Origin: Bacteroidota bacterium
Lineage (GTDB): Bacteria; Bacteroidota; Bacteroidia; Bacteroidales; GCA-2748055
Direction of reading: 5' to 3'
Assembly (NCBI GenBank): GCA_024640885.1
Contig: JAHEEC010000004.1
Location: forward strand, 13,488 to 77,487
Length of the DNA: 64,000 bases
Under the pieces are notes generated by a model. That model was not told where the DNA came from, ran no database searches, and was given only the letters and a program-made list of their open reading frames with translations. This document shows, one piece after another, positions 54,615-62,938 of this stretch. Each line of letters starts with the position of its first letter. The stretch's first letter is position 1. The position numbers and the translations under genes were made by a program.

Positions 54615-55523
54615 TCAATCCCACAGCGCTTCCGGATAGAGACCGTTATCCACCAGGGTGCGAATGGCACTCAACACTGTGGGTCTATCCTCCTGGTAGG
54701 TAACCCCGAACCAGGATTCGGGGGTCTGAAGCACTGACATCCTGGCTTTCCCGGTATTGATCAGTTTGTCAACCACCAGGGGGATGTATAGTTCGGCTTT
54801 CGGATTTTCAATGTGGTCCTTAATGAATACCCTGAACACATCCTCAATGTGCGCAAAGAAATCAGGGGTGAAGCCAAACAGGTTCATGGAGACCGTGTCT
54901 TTGCGCTGCAGCGGATGAACAGATCCGTCTTCATCTGCGTAGACTATGTTTCCATCCTTCAGGAAAACTTTTGTGCGTTCAATCATGCCTTTGAGATAGC
55001 CCTGGCCATCCACCTGGCAAACACCACGTGCCACAGACCCGTGCTCTGAAACGGTTTTTTGGAGCTCAAACCCCACCATGCAATAATGGCCGGACAACTC
55101 CCCGCCGGACCGTACCAGGAAATCCCTCATGATCCGGTAGGATTCCCTCCCGTAAAAGTCATCTGCGTTGATCACTGCAAATGGTTCCTTTATGGCGTCT
55201 TTGGCCATCAACACCGCATGGGCAGTCCCCCAGGGCTTGACCCTGTTCCCCGGCAATTCAAATCCTTCCGGAATATTGTCAATGGACTGGATCACATAAT
55301 CCACCTTCAGGTGCGAAGGGAACTTTCTCACATAACTGGCGCGGAATTCCTCTTCCATCCCCGGTGAAATCACAAATACAAAGCGGTCAAAGCCCGCACG
55401 GATGGCGTCGTAAATGGAATAATCGGTGATGGTCTCGCCCGAAGGACCGAATGGATCCACCTGTTTCATTCCCCCGTAACGGCTTCCCATTCCGGCAGCA
55501 AGTATTAATAAAGTTGTGTGCAT
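54615..55523 (-). CDS. Sugar-1-phosphate nucleotidyltransferase family protein
   Basis: The 302 residues begin with the NTP-binding loop LAAGMGSRYGGMKQVDPFGPSGETI and carry VINADDFYG, the metal-binding NADD motif (~118). The overall plan is that of glucose-1-phosphate/mannose-1-phosphate nucleotidyltransferases, and MurU-like enzymes fall in the same superfamily. It is divergent from an operon holding an MFS transporter, a ROK kinase and an anomeric sugar kinase, so it probably forms a UDP- or GDP-sugar from the sugar 1-phosphate they make. The base specificity cannot be read here. Confidence 0.84.
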   Translation of the reverse strand: MHTTLLILAAGMGSRYGGMKQVDPFGPSGETITDYSIYDAIRAGFDRFVFVISPGMEEEFRASYVRKFPSHLKVDYVIQSIDNIPEGFELPGNRVKPWGTAHAVLMAKDAIKEPFAVINADDFYGRESYRIMRDFLVRSGGELSGHYCMVGFELQKTVSEHGSVARGVCQVDGQGYLKGMIERTKVFLKDGNIVYADEDGSVHPLQRKDTVSMNLFGFTPDFFAHIEDVFRVFIKDHIENPKAELYIPLVVDKLINTGKARMSVLQTPESWFGVTYQEDRPTVLSAIRTLVDNGLYPEALWD

Positions 55524-55583
55524 GGCAAATTGTTGTACATATAATAGAACAGAAGCATAAAAGTACTATATGCGATTAAATTA

Positions 55584-55613
55584 TTTGACTTAATTAAGAA
55601 AAGATTAAATTTA
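55584..55613 (+). promoter_or_regulatory. Candidate promoter of the MFS-ROK-kinase operon
   Basis: TTTG (55584-55587) and TAAATTTA (55606-55613) are spaced by 18 bases, with one mismatch to the -7 consensus. The ATG of the MFS gene is 42 bases further on. Confidence 0.45.
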
Positions 55614-55655
55614 TGCGCACCTGACTAAACTGACAACCTAACTAAAACTTCTATC

Positions 55656-56906
55656 ATGAACAAAACAGCAAGCAAAAAGATCGGTCCGGCAATTCCGCTG
55701 ATGATCGTCGGTGTCATATTCTTTATGATCGGATTCGGGGTGGGCATCAGCGGGTTCCTGACACCCGCTCTCAGGTCCGCCTTTAACCTCACCACCGGAC
55801 AATCGTACCTGGTCACCGCCGCCATTTTCTCTGCATTTGTCATTTTTGGGCGGCCCACTGGATGGGTCATTAAAAAGATAGGCTACCGGCGATCCATGAT
55901 GATTGCTTTCTTTGTCATGGCCCTTGGAATGCTTTTGTTCGTGCCCTCCTCCAACGCGGTGAGTTTCCCGCTGTTCCTGGTGGCTCTTTTTGTGGGCGGG
56001 ATCGGGAATACGCTCCTTCAGGGTTCAGTGAATCCCTATATCACCATTATCGGACCGGAAGAAACCGCCGCCGTCCGCATGAGCCTCATGGGGATCATGA
56101 ACAAGCTGGCCTGGTGGATCGCACCGGTCTTCCTCGGAATCTTTATCGATCTACAGGAGGTGAAGGTTGATGATATCATTCTTCCGTTTTACATTGTCAC
56201 AGCGATCCTGGTTGTACTGGGTATTTTTGTCTACTTCGCCCCTCTGCCCGAGGTGAAAGCGGCCGGGGAAGATGACGAAGAAGGTGTAACCGCCGAATCA
56301 AGTTATGCAGCAGGTAAAACCAGCGTGCTTCAATTCCCCCACCTTCTCCTCGGGGTTCTTGCCTTGTTCCTTTACGTGGGTATCGAAACACTTCCCATGG
56401 CCTCAATCATCGATTTTGCACGTGCCACATTTGGTGATGTGGACAACCTGGAATCCTATGCAAAGTTCGTAACCCTGGGCCTGGTGGCCGGATACCTGTT
56501 TGGAGTAATCGCCATTCCCCGTTTCGTTTCCCAGACCAGGGCCCTGATCACATTTGCAGTGCTGGGTGTCCTCTCTACTTTACTGCTGATTTACCTGCCG
56601 CCCAGGTATGCATTTTTTGCCCTTCTTTTAGCCAGCTTCTCGAATTCACTGATGTGGCCCGCCATATGGCCGCTGGCCATCAAAGATCTTGGGAAATTCA
56701 CCAAGGCAGGCGCTTCCATGCTGGTCATGGCCATCGTGGGTGGTGCTGTGATCCCGCTGATCTTCGGTTTCATTGTGGATGCAGTGAAAACCACCGAGCA
56801 GGCAGTGGTTGGGAATTACCAGGCCGCATACTGGATCATGGTTCCCTGCTATGTTTTCATCCTCTATTTTGCAATTTCAGGACATAAAGTAAGAACAAAG
56901 AAATAA
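55656..56906 (+). CDS. Sugar MFS transporter
   Basis: This 416-residue membrane protein has twelve predicted helices. It carries the MFS loop 2-3 motif FGRPTGWVIKKIGYRRS (~68-84, G-x3-D/G-R/K-x-G-R/K-R/K type) and a central charged loop (EDDEEGV, ~207). The pattern resembles fucose/N-acetylglucosamine permeases of Bacteroidota. It heads an operon of ROK kinase, phosphotransferase and CBM9-like genes, so it likely imports the sugar they act on. Confidence 0.85.
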   Translation: MNKTASKKIGPAIPLMIVGVIFFMIGFGVGISGFLTPALRSAFNLTTGQSYLVTAAIFSAFVIFGRPTGWVIKKIGYRRSMMIAFFVMALGMLLFVPSSNAVSFPLFLVALFVGGIGNTLLQGSVNPYITIIGPEETAAVRMSLMGIMNKLAWWIAPVFLGIFIDLQEVKVDDIILPFYIVTAILVVLGIFVYFAPLPEVKAAGEDDEEGVTAESSYAAGKTSVLQFPHLLLGVLALFLYVGIETLPMASIIDFARATFGDVDNLESYAKFVTLGLVAGYLFGVIAIPRFVSQTRALITFAVLGVLSTLLLIYLPPRYAFFALLLASFSNSLMWPAIWPLAIKDLGKFTKAGASMLVMAIVGGAVIPLIFGFIVDAVKTTEQAVVGNYQAAYWIMVPCYVFILYFAISGHKVRTKK

Positions 56907-56911
56907 TTCAT

Positions 56912-57760
56912 ATGAAGCGATTATATATTGGCATTGACATAGGCGGAACCTCCATGGTGGCCGCAAGGTTTTCTGAGAGCGAAATGCTGGAACGCACCGA
57001 GGTCCGCACCGGATCTGACCGGCCGGCAGAAGAGATCATGGAGAGACTTTTCGGGGCCATTGAAAAGGTGCTGACTGATGAGGTTGTGGCCATTGGTGTG
57101 GGAATGCCAGGATTCATGAACACCGAGAGCGGCGAGATCCTGCAGATCAATAACATCCCGTCCTTCAGGGGATTTTCAGTGAAAAAAGCCATTGAGAAAC
57201 GTTTTAACCTGCCTGCATTCCAAAACAATGATGCCAACTGTTTTGCGCTGGGTGAGGCCTATTACGGTGCCGGTAAAAACTTTCGAAACATGGTGGGCAT
57301 CACCATGGGGACCGGGCTGGGAAGTGGTATTATCATTGACCGGAAAATTCATGCCGGACTATTTGGCGGCGCAGGAGAGGTGGGATGCGTTCCAATCCAG
57401 GGGGGAATTGGAGATGATTTCTGCAGCAATGCACTTTTTGTGAAGAGCTATAAAAAGGATGGGATTGACCTTTTTAATGAGGCCAAAGCAGGCAATAAAG
57501 AATCAGTCAAGGCCTTTGAGCATCTCGCCAGGAACCTTGGAGAATTATTAAGACTAGTCATGTATATTGTGGCCCCGGAAGCATTTGTGATTGGCGGCTC
57601 GGTCGCTAAATCATGGGAATTTCTTGAGAAACCCCTCAGGGCGGAAGTGGACAAATTCCTGGTTGAATTGATAAGCAAAGAGGTGAAATTGCTGCCGGCA
57701 CAGTTGGACAATGCAGGTCTTTATGGCGCTGCTGCACTTTGCATCTCCCAGATGGATTAA
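56912..57760 (+). CDS. ROK-family sugar kinase-like protein
   Basis: These 282 residues contain the ROK/ASKHA nucleotide motifs IGIDIGGTSMVAARF (~5-19), VGMPGFMNTESGEIL, and NNDANCFALGEAYYG (~105, with catalytic Asp). The region GAGEVGCVPIQGG...DDFCSN replaces the usual Zn-binding CxCGxxGC, so the structural zinc site is probably absent. ROK kinases phosphorylate glucose, GlcNAc, ManNAc or fructose at C-6. It is 5 bases downstream of the MFS gene. Confidence 0.85.
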   Translation: MKRLYIGIDIGGTSMVAARFSESEMLERTEVRTGSDRPAEEIMERLFGAIEKVLTDEVVAIGVGMPGFMNTESGEILQINNIPSFRGFSVKKAIEKRFNLPAFQNNDANCFALGEAYYGAGKNFRNMVGITMGTGLGSGIIIDRKIHAGLFGGAGEVGCVPIQGGIGDDFCSNALFVKSYKKDGIDLFNEAKAGNKESVKAFEHLARNLGELLRLVMYIVAPEAFVIGGSVAKSWEFLEKPLRAEVDKFLVELISKEVKLLPAQLDNAGLYGAAALCISQMD

Positions 57761-57764
57761 GCAT

Positions 57765-58853
57765 ATGAAAGTAGAAGAAATCGCAAGAGAGTTTGCAACA
57801 GAAGGGAGCATTGGTGAAGTAAAATCACACAAGGGAGGACATATCAATGACAGCTATCACCTGGTGAACCAGACCGGGGACAAGCCCGATTACCTGCTCC
57901 AGCGGGTTAATCATTATGTGTTCAAGGATGTGGACCTGCTCATGAGGAATATGTCCATTGTGACCGAGTACATTGAGGACATTGTAGGTAAAGAGGACCC
58001 CGAGAACCTCTCAAGAAAGGTCCTCCGGATCATTCCCACGGTCCATGGAAAATCCTACTTCAAGGATCCTGACGGGAATTTCTGGCGTGTACTTAACTTC
58101 ATTGAAGATCATGTGGTGTTTGAAAGGGCCACCGATCCCCGGATCGCCTATGAAGGGGCCCGGATGTTTGGGAACTTCACCAGCATGCTTTCAGGGATGG
58201 ATGCTACAAAGCTCGGCTACACCATCCCCGATTTCCACAATCTGAAATGGAGGCTCTCCAACCTTAAGGAGAGCATTAAGGAAGATGCGGCCGGCCGGGT
58301 GAAGCTTGTGCGGGACGAGATCAGGTATGTGGAATCGAGCACCAAACTGATGAGCACGATCCAGGACCTGGGTGAGAAGGGGGCCATTCCCCTTCGGGTT
58401 ACGCACAACGATACAAAAATCAACAATGTGCTGTTTGACAAGGATTTGAAAGGTTTGTGCGTGATCGACCTGGATACGGTAATGCCCGGTTTTGTCCATA
58501 GTGATATGGGGGACGGTGTCAGGACCTTCACCAATACCGGGGAGGAAGACGATGAAAACCTGGATAACGTCACCATGGACCTTGAACTCTTCCGTTCTTT
58601 TGCTACCGGTTTCCTGGATTCAACACGAAAAATCCTGAACCCCACCGAAATAGAGACCCTTGTGCATGCCGGATTGCTTTTCCCGTTTATGCAGGGGGTC
58701 AGGTTCCTCACCGATTATCTTGCCGGTGATGTGTATTACAAGATCAAACACAAAGAGCACAACCTGGTCAGGACCAGGGCCCAGTTCAAACTCGCACAGG
58801 ACGGGGAATCAAAAATGGTTGTGATGCAGGAGATTATTAAAGGACTTGTTTGA
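57765..58853 (+). CDS. APH-fold anomeric sugar kinase (NahK-like)
   Basis: The ATG at 57765 (362 residues) gives MKVEEIAREF; the frame opens further upstream inside the ROK gene. It has the aminoglycoside-phosphotransferase fold: VKSHKGGHINDSYHL at the glycine-rich loop, YLLQRVNHYVF, the Brenner motif THNDTKINNVLFD (~227) and the metal site VIDLDTVMPG (~250). This combination and length fit N-acetylhexosamine 1-kinase (NahK) and, more distantly, AmgK. It starts 4 bases after the ROK stop. The product would be a sugar 1-phosphate suited to the nucleotidyltransferase encoded divergently. Confidence 0.86.
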   Translation: MKVEEIAREFATEGSIGEVKSHKGGHINDSYHLVNQTGDKPDYLLQRVNHYVFKDVDLLMRNMSIVTEYIEDIVGKEDPENLSRKVLRIIPTVHGKSYFKDPDGNFWRVLNFIEDHVVFERATDPRIAYEGARMFGNFTSMLSGMDATKLGYTIPDFHNLKWRLSNLKESIKEDAAGRVKLVRDEIRYVESSTKLMSTIQDLGEKGAIPLRVTHNDTKINNVLFDKDLKGLCVIDLDTVMPGFVHSDMGDGVRTFTNTGEEDDENLDNVTMDLELFRSFATGFLDSTRKILNPTEIETLVHAGLLFPFMQGVRFLTDYLAGDVYYKIKHKEHNLVRTRAQFKLAQDGESKMVVMQEIIKGLV

Positions 58854-58860
58854 TGGGGTC

Positions 58861-59487
58861 ATGATAGTTGAAAGAATACACGCTCTAAAAACCACGGCGC
58901 CGGCTCCCGGCACCTGGGAAGGAATCCACAGGATGGATCACCAGAATTGGCTAAAGGCTATAAGTGTAAGAGCCAGCTTTAACATCTACCACGACGGGAC
59001 CCACATTTACCTGACCTATTTTGTGAAGGAGGAACAGGTCAGGGCAGTCAACACCGAATTCAATTCACCGGTTTGGGAAGACAGTTGCGTGGAGTTCTTT
59101 TTTTCTCCTCCGGGAGTCGGGGATAGCTATTACAATTTCGAATTCAATGCCATTGGTGCAGTACTGGGGGCTTTTGGGAAAAACCGGTACGAAAGGAATC
59201 CACTTCAGCCTTCAACACTTGAAAAGATCGAAGTCATACCTTCCCTTGGAAGAAACCCCCTGGGCTCCATTGATAAACCCACCAGGTGGAACCTGTGGGT
59301 CAAAATCCCAGTAAGCGTTCTCACGTTCAGTCACATCGAGGACCTCTCCGAATTGGATGCACATGGAAATTTTTACAAGTGCGGTGATTTGCTTGACCAC
59401 CCACACTACCTCTCCTGGAAGCCTGTATTATCTCCTGATCCCGATTTTCACCTGCCCAATTACTTTGGCCAGCTCTCATTTATGTAG
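58861..59487 (+). CDS. CBM9-like carbohydrate-binding domain protein
   Basis: I start at the ATG at 58861 (208 residues); a TTG at 58846 would overlap the kinase gene. The sequence is a single CBM9-like beta-sandwich: IYHDGTHIYLTYFVKEEQVRA, then PVWEDSCVEFFFSP, YYNFEFNAIGA and a C-terminal FGQLSFM strand. No signal peptide is visible, which is unusual for a carbohydrate-binding module. It lies 7 bases after the NahK-like gene. Confidence 0.8.
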   Translation: MIVERIHALKTTAPAPGTWEGIHRMDHQNWLKAISVRASFNIYHDGTHIYLTYFVKEEQVRAVNTEFNSPVWEDSCVEFFFSPPGVGDSYYNFEFNAIGAVLGAFGKNRYERNPLQPSTLEKIEVIPSLGRNPLGSIDKPTRWNLWVKIPVSVLTFSHIEDLSELDAHGNFYKCGDLLDHPHYLSWKPVLSPDPDFHLPNYFGQLSFM

Positions 59488-59504
59488 ATTCTCTTCAATG
59501 AGTA

Positions 59505-60269
59505 ATGCGCATGGCACGTACCCCTGAACAGCTCCAATCTGAAAAGCTTTTCAAAAAAATTTGCCGAAAAACAGGGACCACCATTCGTGACCATCATATG
59601 ATTAATGAGGGGGACCGCGTCCTGGTCGGGCTATCCGGAGGAAAAGATTCAATGATCCTGCTGCAGGCCCTTGCGGAGCGGCGCCGGGCTATGCCCTTTG
59701 ATTTTACAATCATTGCTTCACATATTGAGGCTGAGGGAATCGGCTACTGCATTGACCGGGGCAAACTCAAATCCTTTTGCGATGAACTAAAGGTGCCACT
59801 GCATTATCTCACAATTGAACCAGATTTTGACCAGGACCCTTCCAAGGCCGCCTGTTTTATCTGCTCATGGCACCGGCGAAAAAAACTATTCGCGCTGGCA
59901 AAGGAGCTGGAATGCAACAAACTTGCCCTGGGCCATCACCGGAATGACGCAGTGGAGACCCTGCTTCTCAATATGATCTACCACGGTTCAATCAGTTCCC
60001 TCCCCTACTCCCTGGAAATGTTCGATGGCCGCATGAAACTGATCAGACCCCTGATGGACCTTGATGAACGGATGCTTTCCGAGTACGCTGAATTAAATGA
60101 TTTGGTGAAAGTGGAAAAAAGTTGTCCCCACGAAACAAGTACCCGGCGCGAGCGCGTTGGCCGGATGATTAAAGATATCGAAGAGCTTCATGGAAGGGGA
60201 CCATTCAATATGTTCAAATCAATGGATAAGATCTTTGAAGAATATCTGCCTGGCAGATCCAAAGCATGA
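59505..60269 (+). CDS. ttcA: TtcA-family tRNA 2-thiolation protein
   Basis: This 254-residue PP-loop ATPase has VLVGLSGGKDSMILLQAL (~42-59), a CFICSWHRRKK motif (~118-128, CxxC) that would bind an iron-sulfur cluster, and KLALGHHRNDAVETLLLN (~145). This is the TtcA/TuaA layout for 2-thiocytidine (or related thiouridine) formation in tRNA. The usual third cluster Cys may be the one in KVEKSCPHE. It appears to be a stand-alone housekeeping gene. Confidence 0.85.
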   Translation: MRMARTPEQLQSEKLFKKICRKTGTTIRDHHMINEGDRVLVGLSGGKDSMILLQALAERRRAMPFDFTIIASHIEAEGIGYCIDRGKLKSFCDELKVPLHYLTIEPDFDQDPSKAACFICSWHRRKKLFALAKELECNKLALGHHRNDAVETLLLNMIYHGSISSLPYSLEMFDGRMKLIRPLMDLDERMLSEYAELNDLVKVEKSCPHETSTRRERVGRMIKDIEELHGRGPFNMFKSMDKIFEEYLPGRSKA

Positions 60270-60421
60270 TCCCTGAGATACCTGATGAGCACCTCCGGGG
60301 GCGGACTGAATTATTCCCGGGCATTTCATGCAATTTATGATCCTTATTCCCTAAATTGATAAAAATTGAACAGATCAAGATTACAGATGTTACTGATTTA
60401 TTAACCCTTAAATCAAATACC

Positions 60422-60838
60422 ATGCTTAACGAATTCAAAAAGTTCATCAACAAAGGCAACGTGGTGGAAATGGCTGTCGGCCTGATCATGGCAGTCTATT
60501 TTGGAGCCATTGTGAAATCCCTGGTGGATCATATTCTCATGCCTCCCATCGGGATGCTGCTGGGAAACGTGGATTTCTCAAATCTGAAGATAGTTCTTCA
60601 GGGCGCATCTATGAATGGTGACGTTGTAGTCCCGGAAGTAGCCATCAGCTATGGCTTGTTCCTTAATACGATCATTACCTTCCTGATTGTATCTGTAGCG
60701 ATTTTCATCGTGATCAAAGGTTATAACAGGATGAAGACGGCTATGGAGAAGAAAGAGGCGGAAACCCCTGCTGCTCCCCCGGCACCTTCAAAAGAAGAGG
60801 TACTCCTTACAGAGATCAGGGACCTGCTGAAAAAGTAA
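60422..60838 (+). CDS. mscL: Large-conductance mechanosensitive channel
   Basis: The ATG at 60422 (138 residues) yields the classic MLNEFKKFINKGNVVEMAVGLIMAVYFGAIV start: amphipathic N-terminal helix then TM1. A second helix (~80-100, FLNTIITFLIVSVAIFIVIK) and a charged C-terminal coiled coil (KKEAETPAAPPAPSKEEVLLTEIRDLL) complete the MscL plan. Length is normal for the family. The 150 bases before it show no convincing gene. Confidence 0.93.
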   Translation: MLNEFKKFINKGNVVEMAVGLIMAVYFGAIVKSLVDHILMPPIGMLLGNVDFSNLKIVLQGASMNGDVVVPEVAISYGLFLNTIITFLIVSVAIFIVIKGYNRMKTAMEKKEAETPAAPPAPSKEEVLLTEIRDLLKK

Positions 60839-60847
60839 TTTTTTCGG

Positions 60848-61507
60848 ATGAACCGAGAGCTGCGGATCACAGGAGACGGATCCCACACCATGTACGTCAG
60901 CGACATGGACGAATCCTATCATTCTAAGCACGGTGCCCTGCAGGAATCTGTTCATATATTCATTCGCAAAGGATTTCAAACCATTGAGAAATCCCCTGTA
61001 CACATTCTTGAACTGGGATTGGGTACAGGATTAAATGTCATGCTGACACTTGCTGAGTCGGAAAAATCCGGATCTGATGTCTTTTACCATTCGGTAGAAA
61101 AATATCCATTGAATGCAGCCGAATTCGGAAAACTGAACTACGAAGCGATGATCGCCGGTCTCCCTGCAGGCAGTTTGATTCGCATGCATGAAGCTCCATG
61201 GGGGATTGATTTCAACCTATCCGATCATTTCAGGATGTTCAAAGAGCATTCCGATTTCAGGTCAATGGATCCGGAAGGAAGATTTGACCTGGTGTATTTT
61301 GATGCATTTGCTCCTGATAAACAACCGGAACTATGGACGCGGGAAATTTTCTCAAAACTTTTTGCCCTGATGGAGCCCGGAGCCATATTGGTCAGTTATT
61401 CTTCAAAAGGAGAAGTGCGACGGGTACTGAACTCATGTGGTTTTGAAGTGAGAAAAATTCCGGGACCTCCAGGAAAAAGGGAAATGATCCAGGCCATTAG
61501 AAGATAA
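60848..61507 (+). CDS. mnmD: MnmD-like tRNA (mnm5s2U34) methyltransferase
   Basis: The 219 residues carry the DUF752/MnmC-methyltransferase signatures: TGDGSHTMYVSDMDESYHSKHGALQES (~8-34), the SAM-binding LELGLGTGLNVMLTL (~55-69) and VYFDAFAPDKQPELWT (~155-170). It lacks the FAD-dependent oxidase half of MnmC, as in MnmD-type enzymes. Start is 9 bases after the mscL stop. Confidence 0.88.
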   Translation: MNRELRITGDGSHTMYVSDMDESYHSKHGALQESVHIFIRKGFQTIEKSPVHILELGLGTGLNVMLTLAESEKSGSDVFYHSVEKYPLNAAEFGKLNYEAMIAGLPAGSLIRMHEAPWGIDFNLSDHFRMFKEHSDFRSMDPEGRFDLVYFDAFAPDKQPELWTREIFSKLFALMEPGAILVSYSSKGEVRRVLNSCGFEVRKIPGPPGKREMIQAIRR

Positions 61508-61538
61508 TTGTGTGTCTATAATATTTCTTATATCTTCG
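61508..61538 (+). promoter_or_regulatory. Candidate promoter of the FKBP gene
   Basis: TTG (61508-61510) and TATCTTCG (61531-61538) are 20 bases apart, with one mismatch to the -7 consensus. The ATG is 28 bases downstream. Confidence 0.42.
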
Positions 61539-61566
61539 CACTCATTATTTTCCAAAACAGACACAA

Positions 61567-62286
61567 ATGAATAACAGACACATTATCACGATTGTAGTAG
61601 TAGCGGTCGCAGGACTTGTGGCCGGATATTTTATCGGAGCAAGCAGGGGCGGTATTAGGACAGAGGGGCAGGTTTCCATGAAAAATCAATCCGACTCCCT
61701 CAATTACTTTCTGGGACTGAACATGGGATACAACCTTAAGGAAGCTCCATGGGAAGTGGATGCTGGCCTGATCAGCTCTGGTTTTGCCCAGGTTCTGGAT
61801 GATTCATCCTCATATGACCAGGTAACTGCGGATGCCATCTTCCGGGAATTAAATATGGCCATTTCTCAGAGGGCAGCTCAAGAAGCTGAAGCTGCTGCCA
61901 TGAACAACCTCGAAAAAGGCATTGCCTTTCTTGAAGAGAATAAAACGAAGGAAGGTGTTTTCAGCACCGAGACTGGCTTACAATATGAAGTAATTACCGA
62001 GGGTACCGGTCCCAAACCGGATGCATCCTCAACGGTTACTGTATTTTATGAAGGCAGCCTCATTGATGGAACGGTTTTCGAAAGCAGTTTTGAAACCCAG
62101 GATTCTGTGACATTTCCTCTTTCCGGCGTGATCCAGGGATGGACTGAAGGTGTTCAGCTGATGACAGTTGGATCAACCTACCGGTTCTTTATTCCTGCAA
62201 GCCTTGCTTATGGCCCAAGGGATACCGGTCCAATTCCTGGCAACTCGGTTCTTATTTTCAAGATTGAACTTCTGGGATTAGAGTAA
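61567..62286 (+). CDS. FKBP-type peptidyl-prolyl cis-trans isomerase
   Basis: The protein is 239 residues with an N-terminal signal or anchor helix (~6-25). A Mip/FkpA-type helical dimerisation domain follows (~35-130, DSLNYFLGLNMGYNL...RAAQEAEAAA). A complete C-terminal FKBP domain (~140-239) contains TVTVFYEGSLIDGTVFESSF, GVIQGWTEGVQLM and SLAYGPRDTGPIPGNSVLIF. It should act in the periplasm as a foldase. A strong terminator follows. Confidence 0.92.
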   Translation: MNNRHIITIVVVAVAGLVAGYFIGASRGGIRTEGQVSMKNQSDSLNYFLGLNMGYNLKEAPWEVDAGLISSGFAQVLDDSSSYDQVTADAIFRELNMAISQRAAQEAEAAAMNNLEKGIAFLEENKTKEGVFSTETGLQYEVITEGTGPKPDASSTVTVFYEGSLIDGTVFESSFETQDSVTFPLSGVIQGWTEGVQLMTVGSTYRFFIPASLAYGPRDTGPIPGNSVLIFKIELLGLE

Positions 62287-62301
62287 TACCCCATTAAAAT
62301 T

Positions 62302-62337
62302 AAAAAAGGCTGTTCGTCAAAGCGAACAGCCTTTTTT
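62302..62337 (+). terminator. Rho-independent terminator after the FKBP gene
   Basis: A 9-bp perfect stem (GGCTGTTCG / CGAACAGCC) extended by A6/T6 pairing encloses a 6-base loop and ends in TTTTTT, 15 bases after the FKBP stop. Confidence 0.9.
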
Positions 62338-62466
62338 GTTGATCATAGAGATCTGGATTGAGGCTTTCTTTCAATCAAAAACAATCTTCAACAGACAAAA
62401 GTATTTCCAAAGAAATGGTACTTTTGGCACATTTACATAACCCTAATTTCTAAAAGAACTTCAATT

Positions 62467-62880
62467 ATGAGCTTCGAGATAAACGGCCGACTGGCAGAGA
62501 AATTCGAAACGCAAAAAGTCTCTGACCGATTCCAGAAACGTGAATTTGTCCTGGAGATCAAATCGACTGGCACCACCGGCTTTGAATTTGTTGACTTCAT
62601 CAAATTCCAGTCTACACAGGATAAATGTTCCCTTTTGGACCAGTTCAATATCGATGACATGGTCAAGGTTGCTTTTAACCTGAGAGGTCGCAAGTGGGAA
62701 AAGGAGGGCCAGGTATCGTATTTTACTAACCTTGAAGCCTGGCGCATCGAAAAGATACAGAACGAGACCAGCGAGCCTTTCATTGATACTCCCGCTGAGG
62801 AGACTTTTCCAACTCAGGATGCACCCTTTCCCTCACAGCTCCCTGAGAATGATTCCGAAATTGATGACCTGCCATTTTGA
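62467..62880 (+). CDS. DUF3127 domain protein
   Basis: This 137-residue cytoplasmic protein matches DUF3127, with FEINGRLAEKFETQKVSDRFQKREFVLEI at the start and VKVAFNLRGRKWEKEGQVSYFTNLEAW in the middle. The C-terminal ~35 residues are an acidic tail ending DSEIDDLPF. An OB-like fold and an acidic DDLPF tail recall single-stranded-DNA-binding proteins, a similarity long noted for this family. A -7-like TACTTTTG is at 62419-62426. Confidence 0.85.
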   Translation: MSFEINGRLAEKFETQKVSDRFQKREFVLEIKSTGTTGFEFVDFIKFQSTQDKCSLLDQFNIDDMVKVAFNLRGRKWEKEGQVSYFTNLEAWRIEKIQNETSEPFIDTPAEETFPTQDAPFPSQLPENDSEIDDLPF

Positions 62881-62938
62881 AAACTTGAAAACATTAACAA
62901 ACCCCTAATTAAAAGTTGGCAGAGGCATCAAATTGTAA

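Noticed and set aside
55656-55870. Minus-strand ORF at 55625-55870
   Set aside because: It is antisense to the N-terminal helices of the MFS transporter and shows a mirrored hydrophobic pattern, as expected for a shadow frame.
62302-62337. Regulatory RNA or attenuator
   Set aside because: A simple perfect stem with flanking A and T runs directly after a stop codon is adequately explained as an intrinsic terminator.
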